DNA of 64,000 bases from Photobacterium pectinilyticum (GCF_024357955.1 NZ_JANEYT010000018.1:1-64000); one strand, 5' to 3'; positions 45,301 to 53,227 are shown, numbered from the stretch's first letter. Numbers and translations: made by a program. The notes: generated by a model not told the origin, from the letters alone.

Positions 45301-45319
45301 GGCGGCTATTGTGCCGCCC
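45301..45319. terminator. Hairpin after the ThiF gene
   Basis: GGCGGC and GCCGCC pair around a 6-nt loop shortly after the ThiF stop. No T-run follows, so it may instead protect or attenuate the transcript before the two small genes. Confidence 0.35.
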
Positions 45320-45339
45320 ATTCATATAAGGAGTTAAAA

Positions 45340-45429
45340 ATGGGTAGCAAGAAAAGATGTTTCCGGTCTATCCCTGTGATCGATAACGATGGTAATCGAT
45401 GGAGACTGTTTGGGAAGGGGGAGCAGTGA
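45340..45429 (+). CDS. Small protein, 29 residues
   Basis: ATG 45340 has AAGGAG at 7 nt, a strong ribosome binding site. The 29 residues begin MGSKKRCFRSIPVIDNDGNR and are basic. The next small frame starts inside its stop (CAGTGAG), so the two are translationally coupled. Confidence 0.5.
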   Translation: MGSKKRCFRSIPVIDNDGNRWRLFGKGEQ

Positions 45430-45530
45430 GTCTATCAAAAATTGATTGGTCGCTCTTGGGCGACATGGTTTGGAGAAGTCCCAAACGAAGCAATAGTGGT
45501 GTTAAGCAAACTCAACAAGGCCGACTTTAG
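45426..45530 (+). CDS. Small protein, 34 residues
   Basis: GTG 45426 overlaps the stop of the 29-residue gene and opens a 34-codon frame (VSLSKIDWSLLGDMVWRSPK). It is basic at its C-terminus. The support is the overlap and the operon position. Confidence 0.4.
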   Translation: MSLSKIDWSLLGDMVWRSPKRSNSGVKQTQQGRL

Positions 45531-45562
45531 TGTGTATCGTTAGATCAACCAAGAGGTTTATT

Positions 45563-45865
45563 ATGGATAAATACCAGATCAAAAATGGCTACCGCCTTCG
45601 AAAATTGATGGCTTGGTTTAATCAGCCACAACAATTCCAAGGCTCAAAAATTCATATTAACGCTCAATATCGCTTTTGTTTAACGCAGTCACTTGAACAA
45701 GCGGTAGCACTTATACATGATGATTATGCTAGCCAAGGCGTGCAGTGCAAGCTCATTGAAGAAGTTAGGCCAACCACTACAATCAATAGTGACTTAGCGC
45801 GTTTGTCAGATCCGGAAAAAAATGTACTTGGTTTCTTAGTTGGTGCTAATGTGATCAACCGATAA
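45563..45865 (+). CDS. Hypothetical protein, 100 residues
   Basis: ATG 45563 follows AAGAGG. The product (MDKYQIKNGYRLRKLMAWFN) is basic at the start and mixed later (ARLSDPEKNVLGFLVGANVINR). TAGATCAACC at 45541 is not a promoter copy, since no -10 fits. It is probably cotranscribed from the B-ThiF promoter. Confidence 0.55.
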   Translation: MDKYQIKNGYRLRKLMAWFNQPQQFQGSKIHINAQYRFCLTQSLEQAVALIHDDYASQGVQCKLIEEVRPTTTINSDLARLSDPEKNVLGFLVGANVINR

Positions 45866-45923
45866 ATTCATTCCCTGGATGAGAGTATTTATACCAGCTA
45901 TTGTGGGTTTGTCTGCTTGCCTT

Positions 45924-45958
45924 TAGATCAATTGTGATGGAAGTTAGAAAGTTAAAAT
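45924..45958 (+). promoter_or_regulatory. Shared plasmid promoter element, copy 7
   Basis: TAGATCAATT, 19 nt with ATGGAAGTT, then TAAAAT followed by AGGGGTAC. The hexamer is 41 nt before ATG 45994. Confidence 0.75.
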
Positions 45959-45993
45959 AGGGGTACTTTAACGCCCAATGGAGTTACCCCACC

Positions 45994-46257
45994 ATGAATT
46001 TTGATACATCTACCCAAAAATGTATAGATGCAATCTTAGCTGTTTACCCAAAGGCGGTACGCGCAACGGCAAACAATATTCAAGTTGGCGATGTGCTTGT
46101 TAACCATATTAAAGTGCCAGCTCTGCTGATTACGAATGAGATTCTTAGTAGTGATGTAATGTCATTAGAATCACTGATAGATTCACTCACTAATTCGCCG
46201 TTCTACATTGTTGCTCGTACTCACAAGTGTTATGTCGATCCAAGGATGGTGAAATGA
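45994..46257 (+). CDS. Hypothetical protein, 87 residues
   Basis: The product starts MNFDTSTQKCIDAILAVYPK, with a hydrophobic core and no recognised family. It heads a run of small genes driven by its own promoter copy. The stop overlaps the start of the next gene (ATGA), so the two are coupled. Confidence 0.6.
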   Translation: MNFDTSTQKCIDAILAVYPKAVRATANNIQVGDVLVNHIKVPALLITNEILSSDVMSLESLIDSLTNSPFYIVARTHKCYVDPRMVK

Positions 46258-46583
46258 TGATGGCAGCCCATGCAACAACAAAGATAGTGCAAGTTGAATA
46301 TAACGGAATTGGCGACGAAGTAGTGGCAGTCATTACCTATAACAACTCAGGTTGGCTCATGGTTAACAGTTTCGCAGGAATTGAAGAAGATCAACTCGGT
46401 ACACCAGTTGAAGCGGCCTTTGATAATTTTAAAGCGGCATTAATTGATCAGTATGGGCAACCAGAGAAAGTAACAATTAGTTATGGCGATTTAAGGGCTA
46501 TCGATCACAGTCTTTGTATGGAGGATGTTGATCCGAACCTTATGCTTCAGGCATTTCTTACTGCTTTTAGTAAGCGGCACTGA
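46254..46583 (+). CDS. Hypothetical protein, 109 residues
   Basis: ATG 46254 overlaps the upstream stop, and a second ATG follows directly. The product (MMMAAHATTKIVQVEYNGIG) has a strand-rich N-terminal half and a helical C-terminus. Its family is not recognised. The frame from 46227 is an extension inside the previous gene and is not used. Confidence 0.55.
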   Translation: MMMAAHATTKIVQVEYNGIGDEVVAVITYNNSGWLMVNSFAGIEEDQLGTPVEAAFDNFKAALIDQYGQPEKVTISYGDLRAIDHSLCMEDVDPNLMLQAFLTAFSKRH

Positions 46584-46603
46584 TGGTAATACGATGATAT
46601 TAC

Positions 46604-46963
46604 ATTGGGAAAGCCGATCATATATCCCCTAAAAACTTCTTACGAAGGAATGCTAGAGCAAAGGTATTAAAAGATGAGAACGCTAATTTTAAACAGATCG
46701 AACAAACACGTTTCGGTGGTTCTAAAGCTGCCCTTGAATCGAAACATTCAATATTAACCGGCAAGTTAGAAAGTCTACACGGTGTATCGGTTAAATGTGA
46801 TCCAATAGAAACATTGAGCTGGCATGATGGTGACATTAGTTTCCGTCAGACATACTACGTCCAAAAATTAGGGCGAAAAACAACCTGGAAGGACGTGTAT
46901 CGTATCGTCAATTCTGTCAAAGCAGCTCATTACAGTTTCATTGATCAAGTACCAATAAATTAA
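46604..46963 (+). CDS. Open frame of ~119 residues without a standard start
   Basis: From the stop at 46595 the frame is open for 121 codons to TAA 46961-46963, with protein-like composition (DHISPKNFLRRNARAKVLKD ... RKTTWKDVYRIVNSVKAAHYSF). No ATG or GTG and no early TTG exists. ATT 46604 is the likeliest start if the gene is live, since ATT is used by infC. Otherwise the start was lost, or a frameshift separates it from ATG 46594. It lies in line with the flanking genes of the operon. Confidence 0.45.
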   Translation: MGKADHISPKNFLRRNARAKVLKDENANFKQIEQTRFGGSKAALESKHSILTGKLESLHGVSVKCDPIETLSWHDGDISFRQTYYVQKLGRKTTWKDVYRIVNSVKAAHYSFIDQVPIN

Positions 46964-46989
46964 CTCTCGACTAGCGAAGGTGATTTGTC

Positions 46990-47277
46990 ATGTTTTTCCA
47001 AGAAACGTATACAACAGTTGTTATTTCAACAAGCCATATTAGCGAAGAAGATTCAAAGCAGCTTGGCATTATTGCTGATGAAGAATGCTCATTGGTAGCA
47101 GGTCGAGATACAGGATTCTTCGTCAAACTATATCAAGAGCCGGAAGATAACTTTCGTGAAGTCTTTAGTGACAGTTTGAATGATCTGCTGACGGAAGCAG
47201 CAAGACAAGGTTTCCGTTGCATTGAGTTTGACCGCGATGCAGATAATTTAGCAGGCGCAAAAACTTTCCAATGGTGA
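46990..47277 (+). CDS. Hypothetical protein, 95 residues
   Basis: The acidic 95-residue product begins MFFQETYTTVVISTSHISEEDSKQLGII and looks like an alpha-beta fold with no recognised family. It is the last of the run started at 45994, since a terminator-like hairpin follows at 47287. Confidence 0.55.
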   Translation: MFFQETYTTVVISTSHISEEDSKQLGIIADEECSLVAGRDTGFFVKLYQEPEDNFREVFSDSLNDLLTEAARQGFRCIEFDRDADNLAGAKTFQW

Positions 47278-47285
47278 CTGATAAA

Positions 47286-47315
47286 AGGGGGTGATTCCAT
47301 CCCCATTGTTTTTTA
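47286..47315 (+). terminator. Rho-independent terminator
   Basis: GGGG and CCCC pair around a 10-nt loop and are followed by ATTGTTTTTT. Confidence 0.45.
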
Positions 47316-47349
47316 TAGTGATATTGAGTTAAAAATAGGGAGAACAACC

Positions 47350-47523
47350 ATGCTTGATTGGCGTGAGCTTGTGTTAATTTGGTCTTATAAAAGCCGGTTA
47401 GGAACTGAAAGGACTGTACCTCGCTGGTTTAGGCGGCTGATGAGCAAGTCTCAGTTGCACCGTATTTGGCTTCGCGGGTACACCGGATCATTTTTGCTAC
47501 CTGTCATGGAAAGGTGCAAATAG
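47350..47523 (+). CDS. Small basic protein, 57 residues
   Basis: ATG 47350 has AGGGAGA at good spacing. The product (MLDWRELVLIWSYKSRLGTE) is rich in Arg and Trp (VPRWFRRLMSKSQLHRIWLRGYTG), as in nucleic-acid or membrane binding proteins. Its function is unknown. It lies just before the clamp gene's promoter. Confidence 0.5.
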   Translation: MLDWRELVLIWSYKSRLGTERTVPRWFRRLMSKSQLHRIWLRGYTGSFLLPVMERCK

Positions 47524-47665
47524 AGCAGCTTTCATGGATAAGTCGCTTTTAGCTGGTGGCTAATGCGATTAACTTTTCTAGATCACAACGCTGAAAAGCT
47601 GGTTTAACCGTTGTGTCGATCACCTTATTAAACCATTGATGGAGCAGCTATTGTTCCAGTGTTAC

Positions 47666-47700
47666 TAGATCAATTAGGTTTTGTTTTATAACGCTAAAAT
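47666..47700 (+). promoter_or_regulatory. Shared plasmid promoter element, copy 8
   Basis: TAGATCAATT, 19 nt, then TAAAAT. The hexamer lies 39 nt before ATG 47734, which supports that start for the sliding clamp over the upstream ATG at 47722. Confidence 0.7.
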
Positions 47701-47733
47701 TTAATTATCCAATGTAATTCAATGGTTTACGTT

Positions 47734-48924
47734 ATGAAAGTGCGTTGTTCTGATGCCTCAAAACTGGCTTACTGGCTGTCTCATGCAGCCAGTATTGCAA
47801 AAAAATCCACTAATCCTGCAACCGAGTTCATCGCAATTGGCGCAAACAACTCAGGCATGGCAGTGATTGGCCTTAATGATATTTCAAGCTATTACCGCTC
47901 TGTAGCGGCTGACCTTATTGAAGTAATGACCGATGGTTCTGTTGCGGTCAAGGCTGCCAAATTAATTGGCGCGGTCAAAACTTACGGTAAGCAAGCGGTG
48001 ACTCTTGAAAAGAAGGATAACCATTTGTTGTTATCAAGTGGTCGAAGCCGCATACGGTGTGATGTGATGGACACAGACGATTTTCCGATCCCCGATCAAC
48101 CAACTGAGAAAACAATCCAACTGACGGTGAACCTCAACTCCTTTAAATATGGCTTGGTCAAGGTTCGTGGGTGTATGCCGCAGACTGACGATGTGCGTAC
48201 AGCCCTCAATGGTATCCATTTAAAAATCGAGCGTGGTTTAATGTCATTTATTGCTACAGATGGTCATAAAATATCGTGTATTAAGTTGCCTATTGATCCT
48301 GAGTTGAATCCCCACCTAAAAGCGGAGACACAAATTGCGATTACTATCCCTAAAAAAATCGTTAATGAGAGCTTGTGTAATTTGCAATCTGAGTCGGAAG
48401 AAATTGTCCTATCCATTTGTGATACCAGCCTTGCGGTGACAACAGGCAGTCTGAGGCTTACAGCCAAGCTCATAGACGATAATTATCCTGAGTTGTCCGG
48501 TGTAATGCCGAAAACATCACTCGGTAGCCTCATTGTCCATAAAAAGAGTTTTGGTCAATTGTTAGATCGGGTATCAGTCTCAATGAGTGATGTACGAGTA
48601 CCAAGGCTCGGCCTTGATATAAATCCATCTGGCTTAATTACCTTTGAGGGTGGGGTCGGGACAGACATTGTTGTAACTGACGAGTATACCGCAGCGGTTG
48701 CCCAGCCAATTGTCATTGAGAACTTAGCAGACAAACTCCAAACCGCTTTTAACTATGGCTATCTGAAAACAGTTGTCTCGATGATAGATACCGATCAGGT
48801 TTTGCTCTCATTCGGCAAAACGGTAGTCAATAACAAAGAAATTAATCAGATCAGTGTGGTGGTATCGCCTGTGAGTGATGGATTGAATTACTACCAATTT
48901 AGCCTTGTTATACCAATGCGTTAG
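47734..48924 (+). CDS. dnaN: DNA polymerase III beta subunit (sliding clamp) homologue
   Basis: This 396-residue protein has the three-domain beta clamp plan. Signature stretches are RTALNGIHLKIERGLMSFIATDGHKIS, close to the family's LNG-ATDGHR segment, SGRSRIRCDVMDTDDFP and DNYPELSGVMPKTS. The C-terminus SLVIPMR matches the usual VMPMRL end. The length is slightly above the usual 366. It could load the host polymerase on plasmid DNA, or bind other partners through the clamp pocket. It is driven by the shared promoter, not by replication genes, which suggests a role with the PRTRC set. Confidence 0.85.
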   Translation: MKVRCSDASKLAYWLSHAASIAKKSTNPATEFIAIGANNSGMAVIGLNDISSYYRSVAADLIEVMTDGSVAVKAAKLIGAVKTYGKQAVTLEKKDNHLLLSSGRSRIRCDVMDTDDFPIPDQPTEKTIQLTVNLNSFKYGLVKVRGCMPQTDDVRTALNGIHLKIERGLMSFIATDGHKISCIKLPIDPELNPHLKAETQIAITIPKKIVNESLCNLQSESEEIVLSICDTSLAVTTGSLRLTAKLIDDNYPELSGVMPKTSLGSLIVHKKSFGQLLDRVSVSMSDVRVPRLGLDINPSGLITFEGGVGTDIVVTDEYTAAVAQPIVIENLADKLQTAFNYGYLKTVVSMIDTDQVLLSFGKTVVNNKEINQISVVVSPVSDGLNYYQFSLVIPMR

Positions 48925-48960
48925 TCTAATTACAGCAACATCATTTAACAAAGGATGATA

Positions 48961-49031
48961 TTGACACAATATACTACGTTAGATAATTTAAACTAATAAA
49001 TTCAGCGCCTTGCAGGTCAAATAATGACCTG
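48961..49031 (+). promoter_or_regulatory. Probable promoter and hairpin before the DksA-like gene
   Basis: TTGACA (48961) and TAATTT (48984) with 17-bp spacing look like a sigma-70 promoter. GCAGGTCA and TGACCTGC (49012-49031) form an 8-bp hairpin in the leader, perhaps an operator or terminator. Confidence 0.45.
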
Positions 49032-49053
49032 CTGAATACTATGAGTAGACGGA

Positions 49054-49398
49054 ATGACTCACGATCAACTATCAAAAAATCTTTATATCCTGCAAAACAA
49101 TATTAATACTGAGCTACAAGCCAAAAAGTTCGACATTGCAAAACACCGAGAAGAGAACGGCAGCGGTGGCGATGAAGTGGATGTAGCGAATAGCATTAAC
49201 GACCTCAACCGTATTATTAGTGACGCAAATAAGCTAAAGGTTAAGCAACGCCAGATTCAGGCTGCGATTGGGAGAGCAGAGCATGGCGAATATGGACTGT
49301 GCATAGAATGTGGCGAGCAAATACCTGCTGGAAGGCTACTCTCTTTACCTCTAGCACTTCGCTGTGTTGATTGTGAAAGCCTACAACCATACCGATAA
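49054..49398 (+). CDS. DksA/TraR family zinc-finger protein
   Basis: The 114-residue protein has a long coiled N-terminal part and a C-terminal four-cysteine zinc finger, YGLCIECGEQIPAGRL ... RCVDCE. DksA and plasmid TraR bind the secondary channel of RNA polymerase and alter promoter choice. The acidic tip residues of DksA are not clear here. It may reset host transcription for plasmid genes. Confidence 0.8.
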   Translation: MTHDQLSKNLYILQNNINTELQAKKFDIAKHREENGSGGDEVDVANSINDLNRIISDANKLKVKQRQIQAAIGRAEHGEYGLCIECGEQIPAGRLLSLPLALRCVDCESLQPYR

Positions 49399-49612
49399 GC
49401 TCATTAATTTTTAAGATCGAGTTGTGGTAGGCCACCAGCCAAACCTCTAAGAAGCAGCTTTCATTGATCTGCGCTTCCAAAGTTTTTGGCGATCTCAAGT
49501 TCTGTCACGGCTGACGAGATCAACGTTCGAGGTGTGGCTGATTATTGTGATCAGGCAGAGCAACAAAGTTCGTAAGATCAGTCTTAGTTAAATGACACAA
49601 CCATTTTTTACT

Positions 49613-49730
49613 GCACTTTTTGTTTGGCACAGTTTTAAGCTGTAGTTTTTGTTTTTTTAAGCAGCACTTTTTGTTTGGCACAGTTTTAAGCTGTAGTTTT
49701 TGTTTTTTTAAGAAGCACTTTTTGTTTTCA
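49613..49730 (+). repeat. 51-bp tandem repeat with terminator-like hairpins
   Basis: Units starting GCACTTTTTGTTTGGCACAG begin at 49613 and 49664, and a partial third begins at 49715. Each full unit holds ACAGTTTTAAGCTGT followed by T-runs, so it could act as two weak terminators. The frame across them has repetitive Phe and is not a gene. Confidence 0.6.
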
Positions 49731-49746
49731 GAAAAGGATGGGATTT

Positions 49747-50004
49747 ATGGAATGCTCCAAATATGTAACTGCTGCAAATGTATCATGCGCTACTCGCCAT
49801 ACTGACAACCGTAGAAATCGGCTCATAGAGATTGAAAAAACTCAACTTAATGCTGAGTACGGTGGTGAGCAAATTGCTCGTAATAAGATCAGGGAGAAAT
49901 TGAATCAGCTTGGCTTTAACAGCCATTTTTCAGTAATCGAATGGCATGACAGTGAGAGATTAGTTTCACAACAACCGGGAGCTACTTACCTAGGCAGAAA
50001 GTAG
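49747..50004 (+). CDS. Hypothetical protein, 85 residues
   Basis: ATG 49747 has AAAAGG at 9 nt, while the ATG three codons earlier is too close. The product (MECSKYVTAANVSCATRHTD) is helical with many charged residues and no recognised domain. Confidence 0.45.
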   Translation: MECSKYVTAANVSCATRHTDNRRNRLIEIEKTQLNAEYGGEQIARNKIREKLNQLGFNSHFSVIEWHDSERLVSQQPGATYLGRK

Positions 50005-50163
50005 TACCAGATAGATCCTTTAGTTCCTCATTAAGATGTGGCCAAGCGATGAGTGGAGTTGTCGATTGCATCATGCAAAAATTTCGACATCGTTAGATTA
50101 GATGTGCTGAAAAAAGCACGGTTAGTATGACAGATAACTAACCGTGCAAGAGGCTGGTGATGA

Positions 50164-51858
50164 TTAATGGATTACTGTAGTGGATTCAAGTTCAGAACCC
50201 CCTTTTTTGCCTAATTGAGCAGTTTTTGTTTCTACTTTCTTTTTCTTTGGCAAATGTGGTAACCCAATGACATTACCGGAGTCGTTGCTGCTGTCTGGTG
50301 ACGGGCTATCCGCTACAAGTTTGCTCAGGAATTTCGCTGCTATTAGTTTTTGCTCTTCACTCAGTTGCTGGCTAATTGACTCAATATCAACATCAATATC
50401 TTCATTGCCTTCAATGACTAAAGATTCACAAAGGCTATTGATGATTGATTTTTGCGTGTTGGTCACGTTTTGGAACGACACATTAAAACCATTGTCGTTA
50501 ACGCTAACTGAGTAAGATGCAGCCGTTGAATTATGATCTAAATTAGTGTCTATTTCTGTTACATTACTTTCTCTTTGGCCGGAAGTAAGGCTTTCAATAA
50601 CTTCATTTGAAATTTGAACGAGCTTTTCAATGATAGCTCCATTGATGGATTGAATAGGCACACTTACTTCATCAAGATCACTCAATTGCTCTTGATAAGC
50701 ATCGAGTTTTCTCTTCTTCAGATCAAGGACCGCTTGTTTCTTATCGAGTTTAGCCTCGATCTTCTCACGTTCTTCTAATTCAACATCTAAAACTTTTGTT
50801 AGAGATGTAATCTTATCTATCGCCTTTTTATTTAGGCGCTCAGGAGCGACAGGTATTTTAGTGCCACGTGGATATAGTGATTCAGGTACTTGTTCTACCG
50901 GTACTTTGTAACTCTCATCTTCACTTAAACGTTGTTTATTATGTTTTACTAAATCCTCTAACTCTCTGATGAATGTGTGATTGTTAGAGATTACGTTATC
51001 AGCTTCTGAGAGTCTTAGATTCAGCTTATCAACTGTTTCGCGTAACTCTTTGAGAGGAAGTGCCAGTTTTTTTGATAGCTCAAGTGTCTTCTTTCTTTTC
51101 TTATGTTGAGATTTATTTTTATCGGTATAAAGCTCATGAGAAATAATGTCAGGGTCAACTTCGTCAAGAAAACGTTTCTTAAAAGCAATTCTTGCTGAGA
51201 GATCACCGGTGGCATCGAGCTTTCTGTAGATGTTGATCAGCTTCGCTAAGTTTGGTCTACCTAATGTAGTCGGGTCGGTAAAACAGATGTAGATTTCTTC
51301 AGGAAGCTTGGAGGCCAATACACCGACACGTACTACCGTATCAGAGATACCTTCAATCTTAGAGATTGCTACATAAGAATTGAATTGTTGACTGTCTATC
51401 CACTTAGCCCAAACCTCACCACGTTCAAGTAAGCTCAACTCTTTTGTCTTGCTTAGTGAGTTTGCAAAAACTTTAAGTTGTTCTTCAGGCGGTTTCTTGT
51501 TGGCGCGGAAGATGGTGTAGGGAAGGTTGTTCCTCAATGCGACTTGTAAACGACGAGAGCCATCAACAACGATAGTTTCGCCCGTGTTTTTATCGAGGTA
51601 ACCCCAAGCTGGCATGATTTGGCCATGGGTTTTGATATCTTCTTCTATATCCGCGACTGCTAGTGTACTCGCGACATAGGTTTGATTTCGAGGATTGAGA
51701 TCAGAGACATCAATAGCATTACCGAGCTGGTCAGGTTCGAGCGTGATCAAGTCGAACCAATACGGTTTGCCGTTTAGCGGCAGCTTGATAGTGGATTTTT
51801 CCTTCCCACTACTAACTGTGCTATTGCCGGTATGGTCATTAGCAGTTGATTCCGTCAT
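50164..51858 (-). CDS. Orphan ParB-like protein with coiled coil
   Basis: In this 564-residue protein residues about 50-200 form a ParB-like core (DIEEDIKTHGQIMPAWGYLDKNTGETIVVDGSRRLQVALRNNL ... ELSLLERGEVWAKWI) with a helix-turn-helix at SYVAISKIEGISDTVVRVG. Residues about 265-410 are long, lysine-glutamate-rich and probably coiled coil. A C-terminal domain and a basic tail follow. No parA is adjacent. It is the fourth ParB-family protein in the window and could condense DNA or regulate genes rather than segregate. Confidence 0.75.
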   Translation of the reverse strand: MTESTANDHTGNSTVSSGKEKSTIKLPLNGKPYWFDLITLEPDQLGNAIDVSDLNPRNQTYVASTLAVADIEEDIKTHGQIMPAWGYLDKNTGETIVVDGSRRLQVALRNNLPYTIFRANKKPPEEQLKVFANSLSKTKELSLLERGEVWAKWIDSQQFNSYVAISKIEGISDTVVRVGVLASKLPEEIYICFTDPTTLGRPNLAKLINIYRKLDATGDLSARIAFKKRFLDEVDPDIISHELYTDKNKSQHKKRKKTLELSKKLALPLKELRETVDKLNLRLSEADNVISNNHTFIRELEDLVKHNKQRLSEDESYKVPVEQVPESLYPRGTKIPVAPERLNKKAIDKITSLTKVLDVELEEREKIEAKLDKKQAVLDLKKRKLDAYQEQLSDLDEVSVPIQSINGAIIEKLVQISNEVIESLTSGQRESNVTEIDTNLDHNSTAASYSVSVNDNGFNVSFQNVTNTQKSIINSLCESLVIEGNEDIDVDIESISQQLSEEQKLIAAKFLSKLVADSPSPDSSNDSGNVIGLPHLPKKKKVETKTAQLGKKGGSELESTTVIH

Positions 51859-52245
51859 AATTTCACCGAGTCGATTCTAAAATTTTATAACTTATGAAGT
51901 TATCCAACCACCGTTTTGATTTAATAATATATACGGATGGTTGATTTACGTTAGTTATACACTAAAACATACGTAGGATAAAGTTTAAAGTCAGTACGGT
52001 GTTACAAATGTTAATGCTCTGACACACATACAAAATTTAAAATTGTACATGCAGGGCATAAACATATTTACTGACTATATATTCCGCAACTGTTGCATGT
52101 GTAACATAAATGTTTGCAAGAGGCGTGCAAGACGCTTCACCATAGTGTGATCCTAAGTCCATGAATTTTCTCAATCACTTAAATGTAGCTGGGTTTTGCA
52201 GTATTATTGACTATTATCTAAATAATCATGCTCTTATGAGGCTGC
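51859..52245. other. Intergenic region, divergent promoters
   Basis: AT-rich DNA between the ParB-like gene and a small membrane gene. No gene was recognised. The 70-codon frame at 52161 overlaps the next gene and is a shadow. Confidence 0.3.
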
Positions 52246-52677
52246 ATGGAAAGCTATACATATTTTGGTCAGATAGTGATCATCGGTTATTTATCCTTCT
52301 TTTACTGTGCATACGTGCGTCAGAAAAGATTAAATATCTTTTTGGATATAATCAAAGGCCTTGCTGGTTATAAATTACACGCACTTGGAAGGGACGCGTT
52401 TGTTGACTTACAGACAAAGCAATTAATTTACTTTAGAAAATTGCGTTACCATAAAGTTTCTCTCACCAAGGTTAAAGTAGCTTCAACGCGATTAGAATAC
52501 TCAGTCTTTGCTCTTCGCCCGATCAGGAAATTTACCTTTGAGTTTATAGACCAATCGCAACTAAATTTATCGTACTACGGAAAAAACGTTATTCTTTCTG
52601 AACAACTGTATTCTGTATTGGGAGAAAAGCTGTCAGGTACAATGTTCTCTAATCCTGCTTTACGTCTAAAATCCTAG
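52246..52677 (+). CDS. Membrane-anchored hypothetical protein
   Basis: The 143-residue product has one N-terminal membrane helix (FGQIVIIGYLSFFYCAYV) and a basic, strand-rich rest (FVDLQTKQLIYFRKLRYHKVSL). No family is recognised. The start is the first ATG of the frame and has no strong ribosome binding site. Confidence 0.45.
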   Translation: MESYTYFGQIVIIGYLSFFYCAYVRQKRLNIFLDIIKGLAGYKLHALGRDAFVDLQTKQLIYFRKLRYHKVSLTKVKVASTRLEYSVFALRPIRKFTFEFIDQSQLNLSYYGKNVILSEQLYSVLGEKLSGTMFSNPALRLKS

Positions 52678-52764
52678 ACACTTCAAGATAAACAATGCTT
52701 GTTACTAATAAATTAATAAATTATTAATTCAAGGGTTCTGACTTGTAATTTCTAATTTATTCTG

Positions 52765-52799
52765 TAGACCAATTGAGATTGAAATTTAATTAATACTAT
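52765..52799 (+). promoter_or_regulatory. Shared plasmid promoter element, copy 9
   Basis: TAGACCAATT (one change), 19 nt with ATTGAAATTT, then TACTAT followed by GGAGCTAC. The start at 52829 is 35 nt from the hexamer. Confidence 0.7.
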
Positions 52800-52828
52800 G
52801 GAGCTACTTTTACAGCGGAGTAGCTAAA

Positions 52829-53227
52829 ATGTTCACCGGCCAACAATCAACTAACCATGAAATTATCAACCAAGAACAACAACCTTTTCAAGGGGGTGAA
52901 AGCCTGATCTATCAGGCTATTTATGCCCAAGCAGGCTCTCTATCGAAAACGGTCGCAGAGACAGTCATGAATGCCTTTGATAGCAACTCCTCAGAGATTC
53001 ACATCACGTTTGAACTAGATAGTCAATTCCGCATTTCTGATAATGGAACAGGTTTTGGTCAAGGACTTAGTAAGCCCGAGCGCAAGCAGTTCATCCTTGA
53101 AAAATATTGAGAATTAGGCTTTGATCACAGCCAGCATCAACGAAAAATTGGAACGTTCGGAATCGGTCGAAGTCAGCTGTGGAGTTTTGCGAGTTATGAA
53201 AATGAGGACACCAATCATAAGACCAGT
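52829..53227 (+). pseudogene. GHKL ATPase fragment, broken by in-frame TGA
   Basis: The first 93 residues are the start of a GHKL ATPase domain: [19 protein letters not shown], with N-box Asn, and [10 protein letters not shown], the G1 box. A TGA stops translation at 53108-53110. Past it the same frame continues with ELGFDHSQHQRKIGTFGIGRSQLWSF, the ATP-lid GxG box, then ends near 53227 where unrelated DNA begins. The gene is therefore stopped and truncated unless TGA is read through. The intact shared promoter shows it once belonged to the regulon. Confidence 0.65.

Noticed and set aside
49620-49805. Repeat-encoded protein
   Set aside because: The frame only reads through the 51-bp tandem repeats.
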